Assembly (NCBI GenBank): GCA_004151065.3
Contig: NWUY0300108209.1
Span: forward strand, 1-22,122
DNA length: 22,122 bases
Reading direction: 5' to 3'
DNA from: Larix sibirica
Taxonomy: Eukaryota > Streptophyta > Pinopsida > Pinales > Pinaceae
Notes under the pieces: generated by a model
Databases searched by the model: none
Seen by the model: only the letters and a program-made list of their open reading frames with translations
Told to the model about the DNA's origin: nothing
Made by a program: the position numbers and the translations under genes
Part shown: one piece after another, positions 1 to 8,370 of the stretch
Layout of the letters: each line of letters begins with the position of its first letter
Numbering within the stretch: position 1 is the first letter of the stretch

Positions 1-260
1 ATATATATTTTCCACGTGAATGTGAACTTACCACGTCTTTATAGTGTTTTATGACATGAATAGAATATAGAATCTACCTGGTATGTATGATCATTCCACC
101 ATATCATCTACTTCTAGTGGTTGAGATGTGTTTGGTGTTGAATTCATACCACAAAATAAATTAGTTAGTGCAATTTGGTTTACAACAAACATAATGTCTT
201 CATATATATTTCCCCCGTCAAAATATGAACTTACTAATTGATAGTGTATTATGACATGCA
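1..260 (-). repeat. Direct repeat of about 60 bp, spacing 200 bp
   Basis: Bases 1-60 and 202-260 share the same layout: ATATATATTT, then a GAACTTAC block, then ATAGTGT and TTATGACATG. Each copy carries a minus-strand GTAAGT (31-26 and 234-229), the form of a splice donor. The first copy runs off the left edge. It could be a duplicated last exon of the broken gene that ends here. Confidence 0.55.
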
Positions 261-2854
261 TCAACAACATCCATAGGACCTTCATCTATAAGTTGATGAG
301 GCTCTTCAACATTCATAGGTTGAGCATCTTCGTGATTTAAGAGGAAAATATTATAAAGTTAGCATTTTTAATTTGAATTATCAACAAACCAGAACAATGG
401 AAAAAAATAATGTAATTACTGTATAGTTTTATAAACATGTCTTATTTTACCAACCTAGAGTGTTGACAAGTCTTTGATAAAAATTATTTAAGTATTCTTT
501 ATTATGTACGTTATCAACAACGCATTCCAATCTACACTTTCGTTTCCACATTATACATTGTATAATTCTGCCTCCGCCAACAGAGAGAACCGTTCCACCT
601 TCCACTACAAAAATTTTGGTAACATTGTCCCAAAAAAACTATTTCTTTCATTTTTGAATGGATGTTTAATCCTCCACCGAACACCAACTTCCTCGAATTA
701 AGACAAGGGATCCATTTTCTCATCATCTTCGTTCTGGTCATAAAACATATCCATTAATTGAGTTGTTTCGAATTCATCACCTTTTCGTTGTTGATATAGT
801 CCATGCAACACAATGATGGTATCTGATCTGTGATATGTGTTTTTATTTTTGAATCGTCTAACATCCTCAACTCTAAATAAATTTTATCTCATTGTCTTTT
901 TGAGATAGGCCTTTACCGCAACAATAACCAAATGGCATTTTACTAGATTAACCAGAAAGACAAAAACACATCTACCCTCGCTTCTGACCAGTATGTTGAA
1001 CAACTCTATCAAATTATCACCACTCCAATCAGTGACCACATTGCATAAATATACCACCAACAAATCAATTTCCAATGTCATCATATTTGGTGGCAAGATT
1101 TCTAGTGCATGCTTCAATGAACTTGGATAAGATGAAACGTAGGAAAAATGATAGGAGTTTGGAAGGGATCCCCTTTCCACACCATTCCTTTGTGCTATAT
1201 ACATATCCAGTATGTCCTTAGCTAGTTCTGGAACACTATGATAATCATCATTAACCTTTCTTTTTTTCTTCTTTTACTTGATTTTTCAAGTTCATCGTCA
1301 TCATGTATTTCTTGCATTTCACCAAGGATATCACCAAGTTGTATGATGTGGTGTCGTTTCATGTTGTGCACTTCTAGTACATTTCCTGCGTGTACCTTGA
1401 AATATCTGTGGTTGTCAACATCATTATTTTCCATGTATGTTGATGCAACTCTACAAACATGTCTATGTGCTTTTATCCTCTTGCAGTAGCCATTTAATCC
1501 CTCTGATGTCACCCCTTCTTTGACCAAATTACTTAGCCATACCATGCCTTTTGTTATTGCAACTGCTAAGTTTTCAAGCTCTCTATCCTCCATTCCCCTT
1601 GTACACCTAAAAAGACTTATTGTGTATTTGGATGTGTTGTTGGGAGTGAAATATGCTTGTGATGCCTTCTTAGGCGAACATGCCATACCACCATTTCTAT
1701 AAAGGTAAAAAGCGTTGACCCATTTATTCCATATTTGGTGAGGGAGGCACACTAAGTTCAACTTATCCTTGAGACTCTCAGCCTTCTCTCTTTCGAATGA
1801 TCTCTTACATTTTCTCTCAAACACCTGCAAGGTAAATAATAAATGTGGGAAAAATAATTTTTTTCTAGTATATTATAATCAATGCAATTCAAGTACATAA
1901 ACTTACCGTCCATTCATGATAATTTTTGTTTCCCCTCCCAGGATGCTTTGGCTCACCAAAATTCTCCTAGTGATACCTAGCTTTCAAAATTTTTGCAATG
2001 TACTATGTCTGAACCCATGTTTTGTTTGCCTCATTTTGTTGCTTGCAAAGACTTAGTATTGTAGTCAAAGATGTGGGAGGGTCTATAATTCTAGCCATCT
2101 TCTCTCTGAATTAATCATGGAGACTACTATATACTTTATTTTTCAATATTTCCTTACAAGCTTCTAGTTGTTTCCCATCAAAAATAAATAAAAAATCTAC
2201 ATCTTCCCTTCAAACATCTTCCTTTGTTACCAATTCTGCAAAGCTGTATGATATCCGGGTACCCCCTTTTATAAAAGGAATCAATAATCCATCTCTTTTC
2301 AAGGTGTTTGGATTTTCTACCATCGAATGTATCAATTCAGGAACCCAATTATCATTGATTGATCTATAATGGTACACTTCAGGTGCCACGTGACACCAAT
2401 GGATACCAATTTTGAAAATTTTGCCATCAAATAAGAAAGTGGAGGAACTTGATTTGTTTTCACCCCTTATTTTTTGATATATTTTTGCTACCGTTTCCAT
2501 CTTGGCCTCAATTGGAGTTTGTTGCAATGATTTGAAAAGGGACATTTTCATATCCTTGTCCAAATTATGCACATACTTGTGCCTCCCGTATGTAAGGTTC
2601 ACACCGCAATTTTGATTGAGCTCCTTTCTAATAATCATGTAGTGCATAACAGATAATCCCATTATGTATTGCATTAGCATGTATTAATATGTATGGATTC
2701 TTGCTTTAGCTACCCAACTTCCACCCAGACATGTATGTCGGCACATCTTTCCTATCCACATAGGCTTGTACAAGGTGTTGTTGATATAGTATTCTCTTAA
2801 AGGTGCATTGTTATACAATGCAATATTTAACACCAGACTCATTTTCTTTAGCAT
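91..2854 (-). pseudogene. Broken ParB-like / methyltransferase-like gene, mobile-element type
   Basis: One frame can be followed from an ATG at 2852-2854 to 1907, across an intron (1825-1906), and on from 1824 to about 551, roughly 740 codons. It is broken by stops at 2684-2686, 2210-2212, 2111-2113, 2003-2005, 1967-1969, 884-886, 698-700, 605-607 and 551-553, and by a one-base shift in the seven-T tract 1261-1267. Codons at 2383-2273 read VYHYRSIND, WVPELIHSM, then GLLIPF, followed by FIFDGKQLEACKEI near 2188-2150. This is the order seen in ParB N-terminal domains: an R-x-I-N-like start, a helix, G-L-L-x-P, then D-G-x-x-x-x-x-A. Near 1066-1040, DLLVVYLCN stands where a DPPY-type methylase motif would be, and ILVRSEGRCVFVFL (994-953) resembles the later strand of that fold. 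A Lys/Arg-rich run (near 1260-1275) could be a nuclear signal. The frame-shifted end (about 550-450) and an acidic tail (327-91) may be further exons. The coding assignment is firm; the domain names are inference. Confidence 0.6.
1825..1906 (-). other. Spliceosomal intron, 82 bp, phase 0
   Basis: On the minus strand the exon ends TGG ACG and is followed by GTAAGT (1906-1901). The intron is A/T-rich and ends in a pyrimidine-leaning stretch with TTGCAG (last base 1825), followed by GTG TTT GAG. Removing it keeps the frame open from the upstream exon (948 bases, 316 codons) into the next one. It shows that the gene came from a spliced nuclear gene or element and not from a processed copy. Confidence 0.75.
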
Positions 2855-2926
2855 CTACAATTGATTCAAATTGAATCACAATTTCTTGTTCATTCACAAC
2901 TCTCGAATTCAAAACAATTCCTACGG

Positions 2927-3218
2927 TTTTCACACTATCCCCTGTCTATGTGTGAATGTACATCTCTCGGTAGCCATTCTCTAGCTCTACAACCTCTACA
3001 AACTAGTTTAAATGTGATTGTTCACAAACACTATCCCCTGTCTCTGTTTGAATGTACAGCTCTCAGTTTTCACACTATCCCCTGTCTCTGTGTGAATGTA
3101 CAGCTCTCGGTTTTCACACTATCCCCTGTCTCTGTGTGAATGTACAGCCCTCGGTAGCCATTCTCTGGCTCTACAACCTCTACAAACTAGTTTAAATGTG
3201 ATTGTTCACAAACACTTT
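2927..3218. repeat. 44-bp tandem repeat nested in a 184-bp duplication
   Basis: Four near-identical 44-bp units, each with CACTATCCCCTGTCTCTG and GAATGTACA, lie at 2927-2970, about 3021-3066, 3067-3110 and 3111-3154. A flanking segment of about 60 bp beginning TAGCCATTCTCT follows unit 1 (2971-3034) and unit 4 (3155-3218) with only one mismatch, an offset of 184 bp. The near identity suggests recent amplification. It sits directly upstream of the minus-strand broken gene, where its promoter would have been. Confidence 0.9.
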
Positions 3219-4194
3219 TCAAAGAGACTTGAAGCCTAGTTACAATTATATAAGAGGATCTGAGGTGTGCCATTGAAACTCCCGCGGGAAATTTGATTTT
3301 AAGACTACTTAGTACAAATATAACATGATAAATATATAATGGTACAACAACAATAACTACAATAAATTTACATGGAATCCTAGAAATACTTACAGAAATT
3401 TGTTGGAAACTGAAGCCCAGGAACTTATTTTGGCATCAATGGAAACTATTTTCTATTAAAATATGTCTTAAAATTTGTGGAACACAGAGGGAAAATGGCA
3501 CAGGAACCTAACTTGATTTCATTAAACAAAAGCAAGTTATACCTGGATTATTCCAGCAGACAAGAAAGCATTGCACGACATACCAGCCGAAAAAGCACAC
3601 CTAAATTTGTAAGCCAATGTCACTTTATAAGGTGGAATTTATAATTCCATGATGGGCCCGTGAACCCAACAGCTCCACACAACCTTGAACAAATACAAAA
3701 CAAGAGGCAATGCGCTATGCATTACAACAAGAAAAATGCACAGCTCGTCACTATCTCCCAAGCGCACAATAGTGAAAAGGAACTTATCATAAAGCACCGT
3801 GGATAATGCCCCAAACCGTGCAGCAGCCATATCAATGCGGCTCATTATAAACCATGTTGTATAAAACGACGCATAAACTCCCCTCCCTACAGTGCGTATC
3901 CTTTTGGCGGGGAATTAACATTTGCTCCGGGTGACTACTATTTAGGCAGTGTTTTTTATTATTGTGTTGGAGAAATTTACAAGACCGCTTTATATGTACC
4001 TAGAAGAATGATCCCTAATGGAACTGTATCAAAGGTGCAAATGGTTATTTTTTCAGTAATATTTAATGGGAAGTATATTTCTTTTTTTGTTACTCATGTT
4101 GTCCATCAGGTTGTACCTCGACCAAACAGGATATCTCTATGTTTTTTGTTGCCAACTATATCTCACCAAGGGAGGGAACCCTTAAACAAAGGGA
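3219..4194. other. Unassigned stretch
   Basis: This is A/T-rich sequence without a convincing reading frame or RNA gene. The longest open stretches are under 70 codons, overlap on both strands and have no recognisable motif. A more G/C-rich island lies near 3880-3940. I see no repeat unit shared with the rest of the window. Confidence 0.5.
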
Positions 4195-4490
4195 GTTACA
4201 AATCCTAGCCTATAATCTAAGGTACCTTTCAAATATGCATTAGTTACAAATCCTAGCTTGTCACCTGAGGTACCTTTAAAATATGCATGAAAAACTCGAC
4301 TGGATTTATAGCTGAAAACGGAGGTGCGTTGGGTAAAATCTCGGTCATGAAAGTAACTGTGAGTGTTGAATTTTTAAAATGAGTCACAAGGATTCCAAAA
4401 TAAATCAAGCTCACAGTAAGGGAATTTGGGGTGCCTTAATCATAACCTGATTCTTGAAAAGAAGAACATCGATCATGAAATACAATTCAA
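4195..4490 (+). repeat. Dispersed repeat 'A', copy 1, with internal 48-bp duplication
   Basis: It opens with two 48-bp units (4195-4242 and 4243-4290), both starting GTTACAAATCCTAGC and containing GGTACCTTT and ATATGCAT. From about 4245 the sequence matches, with many substitutions, the reverse complement of 18420-18670. Shared blocks in the same order are GGTACCTTT, ATATGCATGAAAAACT, TATAGCTGAAA or its variant, GTGAGTGTTG, and GCCTTAAT with ATAACC. It has no coding potential, so it is probably a fragment of a dispersed element. Confidence 0.65.
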
Positions 4491-4723
4491 CAACAAAGCA
4501 TGGTCGACTATCCATTTAAATGCATTGAAGAAAACTATTGGAAAATCACACAGGCATAATAAAGTTCCAATCCATGTGACTCAAGCACTCAGAGTTATGA
4601 TAATCACTTTCCTTTTTATACCCGCACTATAACCCCAACACCGTGCCACATTGGAATTGTCTATAAAAGATTCTATAACAGTTTCTATAAAGTGTGCCTC
4701 ATATACCATTTTTTGTAGTGAGG

Positions 4724-4843
4724 AAGCCTACATTAGTAGTACATAGGGAATTTAAATGATAAAATATGCAATATGTACTACCAAAGCCTACATTAATAAT
4801 ATATATGATATATAGAAGCGATAAAATATGCATATTGAAGTAG
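4724..4843. repeat. Degenerate 60-bp tandem duplication
   Basis: AAGCCTACATTA occurs at 4724 and 4784. Each is followed by an A/T-rich stretch and GATAAAATATGCA. The second copy has diverged more in its middle. Confidence 0.6.
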
Positions 4844-4876
4844 ATGATGTAACAAGAAACAAGGTATACAATGAAT

Positions 4877-5195
4877 ATCAACACTTCATTTAGTCCACAC
4901 ATAATTTGTTTTGAAGTAAGAGTAACTATATTAGTATATTATGGAAAAATGTATAAAGGTGGCAGGGAAGGTCTGAATATCGAAACAATTTAACCGGTCA
5001 TACAAAGAGTTCTAAGCATCAGAAAACATCAACACTTCATTTAGTCCACACATAATTTTTTATGAAGTAAGAGCAACTATATTAATATATTGTGGCAAAA
5101 TGTATATAGGTGGAAGAGCAGAATGTATATAGGTGGAAGAGCAGGTCTGCTTATCAAAACAATTTAAATGGTCATCCAAAGTTCTGAGAATCATA
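4877..5195. repeat. 151-bp tandem duplication with nested 23-bp duplication
   Basis: ATCAACACTTCATTTAGTCC begins at 4877 and again at 5028. Both copies continue through CACACATAATTT, GAAGTAAGAG, ATATT with TGG, AAAATGTATA, then CAATTTAA and GGTCAT. In the second copy a 23-bp segment (AATGTATATAGGTGGAAGAG and three more bases) is exactly doubled at 5099-5121 and 5122-5144. Confidence 0.85.
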
Positions 5196-5272
5196 AAACT
5201 ATTCTGGCTAGTTGGGAAACCATGTCAAAGAGCCACTGGAACGGTTCTAAAAACCATCAAAGCTAAACTATG

Positions 5273-5767
5273 CTAGCCCCAAGTTTGCGGAAACTGGGCA
5301 GGAGCTGGGTTCGTGGCATTCTGCACCTGAGGAGACCTATCAGAAGGTTTCTTGAAGGATTCCCCCATTCAGCCAACCATCCATGTGATGACCTCCATGA
5401 GGTAAGCATTATGATCTTCCAAGTTCTCTAATCATTTCTTAAGGTGGAGGTAGTCTTCATCCTTTGACCGCATACCCAGGGCTACCATATATTTGGTGTA
5501 CCAATAAAGCTCCAATGTCCTATAAAACTAAGAAGCTCGGTATCTGCTGCAATCCAAGTCTAGAACTATCGCTTGAAACTGCCTTTCAACCTCACCATAT
5601 TCATAGTAGGCCCTCACTAGTTTGACCTCCTCTTACAACAAATCCATGGTCTCCTACTCCTCCTCTGAGACTTTTGTGTAGTAAAAATTGGTTGCTTCCA
5701 TGGCATTCTTGGCCACGCAAGTCAAACTAGCCAAAGAAGGCCCGGACTTTCCACCACAAGGTGCCAT
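5273..5767 (-). pseudogene. Broken gene for a probable coiled-coil protein, family unknown
   Basis: Starting at the ATG on 5767-5765 (MAPCGGKSGPSLASL), a frame of 164 codons reads to a TAG at 5275-5273. It is interrupted by five stops at 5654-5656, 5633-5635, 5528-5530, 5432-5434 and 5369-5371, with no frame change needed. The composition between stops is protein-like: charged heptad-like stretches (EEVKLVRAYYEYGEVERQ; KDEDYLHLKK; LENLEDHNAYLMEV) suggest a helical coiled coil. The end is Pro/Ala/Gln-rich (NPAPAQFPQTWG). Three of the stops replace Gln codons naturally and two would replace Arg, all single C-to-T steps. I do not recognise the family. A gag-like or transposon accessory protein is possible. 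Confidence 0.55.
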
Positions 5768-5870
5768 AACACCAGGAGTGGTTTGAGTTGAACATACTAA
5801 CACAACAAAATAGAAAACAAATTTTTTAATCCAGTGAGAGCGAAGCTAGAACCAATGAGTTTCTTCCTTT

Positions 5871-5958
5871 CTTTATGGTGCTTTCTTATGTTCTATATGG
5901 TGATATTTTTCTTGCTTTATGGTGCTTTCTTACGTGTTATATGGTGATATTTGGGCGA
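5871..5958. repeat. 44-bp tandem duplication
   Basis: CTTTATGGTGCTTTCTTA begins at 5871 and 5915. Both copies continue through TATATGGTGATATTT. Confidence 0.85.
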
Positions 5959-6699
5959 ATTCCTTGCATGGCTTTCTTTCCTAAAATATCACTCTAGCAT
6001 GAGCCTTCATTGCAGGCACTAGTAATGAAGATGGCCATAATTTCAATGTATATAATCATCGTCCCTGGCGAGAAAGATTTCAAAATCCCCTCCCTTGTGT
6101 GTGATATTTCACCTTTTCTCGAGATTGATGATCCTCCACCGCTCATCCACCCACTAACTTTTCTATGGAATGACGAGCCTCCACTGCACCACACATGCGA
6201 GGGTCCTGTATTATTTGTCCACGTGGGCCTCCGCTAGCCTCACCACACAAGCCTCATTCATAGCAGACATCCCATCAAGGGAATCATCGATTCTTATTAT
6301 TCCACACATAATTTAAAATAAGTGTATTCATACATTAATAAAAAAGTATTGACATTGCATGATATCATATATGTCTTTATACAACTATTTTATTTTAAAT
6401 AGCAATTAAGACTACTACCATAACTGAAGTATAATAGAACACCTCCAAGGTGTAATTCAAAACGTAATTAAGGTCCGACATATTATCCAAAATACAACTT
6501 ACATTGCAATTTTAAAAACCTACTTAAATTTTCTATGTTCATAAAATTATGAATAATACTACACATGGAGTAAAATTTTGATAGTATTTCTCCAACTCAT
6601 CCTCGAGGTAAGCTAAAAGTATGTTGAGCTAAGAATCCATTGGCCTATATCCATATGAACATCCGTCCCACTCTAGACATTATACTCCATCTTCTCTTG
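5959..6699. other. Unassigned A/T-rich stretch
   Basis: There is no convincing gene. Overlapping open frames of about 65-75 codons near 5994-6237 lie on both strands and have no motif. A somewhat richer block at 6120-6250 carries short repeats of the type GAGCCTCCACTGCACCACA and GGCCTCCGCTAGCCTCACCACA, suggesting an old local duplication. Confidence 0.45.
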
Positions 6700-7790
6700 T
6701 TGCACATTGTGGGAAAGGATCATGCTCCTTCTCCTCCCAAATGTCTAAGGGAGTGCCCATGCTACTTCTCTTCCCAAAAGTCTAAGGGAGTGCCCATGCC
6801 ACTCATTTCAATGGAAAAAGTGTGGTAAGGGATAGTGATCCTTGACTCTTCCTCCCAAATATTACTAGAGGTAGAGGAAGGGCTAGCCACTCACTCAAAA
6901 TAGAAGAGTTTGAGAAAGGGCCCATGCTCCTTCTCCTCCCATTTCCTAAACATTATTCCTCGTCACTCTAACCATAAATGGATGAGTGTCGATACTCCTC
7001 ATCAAAAAAGTCTAAGAGAGTTCACATGCTACTCATTCTTATGGAACAAGTGTGCGAAATGGCTACTACTCCTTGATTCTTCCACCCAAAAAATACCAAA
7101 GTGAGAAAAAGGCAATTTTCTCACCCGAATTACAAGAGTTTGAGAAAGGGTCCATGCTCCTTCTTCTCCCAAAAGTATGAGGGAGTTCCATGCTACTCAT
7201 CCAAATGGAACAAGCATGGGAAAGCGTTAGTGCTCCTTGAGTCTTCCTTCGAAATATTACTAGAGCGAGAGGAGGGGCCAACTGCTCAATCTATTTACAA
7301 GAGTTTGAGGAAGGGCCCATTATCCTTCTCCTCCTATGTCCAAAACATTAGTCCGCATCACTCTAACTATGAAAGGGTGAGAAAGGGCCAGTGCTCCTTC
7401 TCCTCCTTACTCATATTTTAGAAGTGTGAGGAAGGGGCCAATGTAATTAGAGTAGGGTATGAAAGAGCCAATGATGACCCTCCCTCTCCCAGCAATATAA
7501 GGGAGTTCCCATGCTTCTTATTCGAATGGAATGAGAGTGGGAAAGGGATAATGCTCCTTGAGGTTTCCCTAGAGCAAGAGAAAAGCCTATTTTCTCACCC
7601 AAGTTACAAGAGTTTGAGAATGCGCCTATGATCCTCCTCCTATGTCCTAAAATTACTCGTTGGTAGGATATTGTGGCCACTCCACCTCCTCCTCATCACT
7701 GTAAGAATTGAATGGTGATAAAGGGCCATTGCTCCTTCTCCTCCTTACTCGAATTTTAGAAGTGAAAAGAAGGGCCAAAGTTATAAGTGT
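6700..7790 (+). repeat. S repeat array 1, plus orientation
   Basis: This is a tandem array of a diverged unit. An anchor of the form CATGCTACTCAT-TCGAATGGAA with CAAGTGTG occurs near 6795, 7025, 7189 and 7510. The last spacing (321 bp) is a full unit and the earlier ones are truncated. Within each unit the motif GAGAAAGGGCC followed by CTCCTTCTCCTCC recurs several times. Open frames of 60-106 codons inside the array, rich in KGPCSFSS on one strand, follow from the repeat itself and are not genes. Confidence 0.9.
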
Positions 7791-8312
7791 GTTTTTCTAT
7801 TCGAATAGTGTGTTTTTTTACTACTAAAACTATAAAGTGCATGGATAACAAAAAGCAAAATTTAACCATATTTTATAGTCTAAATTCCCCATGATGATTT
7901 TCTCATTTCCATCCATCATCAAGAAGTCCAAAATTAACAACAAAAAGCATGGCATGAAAGTAACATTGGAAAGAAGGATATATCAATCGGATATTTGGTA
8001 CTTTTATATGCTATCAAAATAAAAGGAAAACAAGGTTGATTCTTTACAAAGGTCGTGAATGGAGCAAGACCGAAACGATATGGACCATAAAACAGGCACG
8101 ACACCCGAGTGAATGTGGATCAATGACAAGAGGCATGAACCTACAAACCAACATGATTATCATCGAGATCAATGGATTCCATGCATGCCAACTAGTGTGT
8201 TAAGAGAGCTTCCTTTGGAAGCCTCGCCAAGCATCCGAATGAACTGTAACCCTAAAAACTCATATTCATTTCATTTACTTTCCTGCCTTAAAATCTCACA
8301 GCGCTCCACACC
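7791..8312. other. Unique spacer upstream of the 8371 coding unit
   Basis: No gene, RNA or repeat unit is recognised. It runs from the end of S array 1 to the TATA box. An open frame entering from 8113 is in phase with the 8371 ATG, but the TATA box lies inside it, so translation probably began at 8371. Confidence 0.45.
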
Positions 8313-8320
8313 TATAAATA
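8313..8320 (+). promoter_or_regulatory. Plant-type TATA box
   Basis: CACCTATAAATACAACACA contains a full TATAAATA at 8313-8320. A start of transcription about 30 bases downstream would leave a leader of only some 20-30 nt before the ATG at 8371. I see no PBS between them, which argues against an ordinary LTR-retrotransposon layout at this point. Confidence 0.5.
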
Positions 8321-8370
8321 CAACACATTTTCCAGATTTTACCATAAATTTGTTCTTCAAAGAACTATAT

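Noticed and set aside
2861-3139. 92-codon plus-strand open frame with repeated CVNVQL-like words
   Set aside because: It is a translation of the 44-bp tandem repeat, without independent support.
3639-3845. 68-codon hydrophobic minus-strand open frame, possible small membrane protein
   Set aside because: No start context, homologue or conserved neighbour. Length is within chance for the base composition.
7066-7680. Open frames of 60-106 codons on both strands with KGPCSFSS or ALSLSHS-like words
   Set aside because: They lie wholly inside S arrays and repeat with the DNA unit. The same words recur in each array and on both strands, so they are products of the repeat.
6700-7790. CRISPR-like direct repeats
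   Set aside because: Units are over 300 bp and diverged, with no constant short repeat and unique spacers. The sequence is eukaryotic in character.
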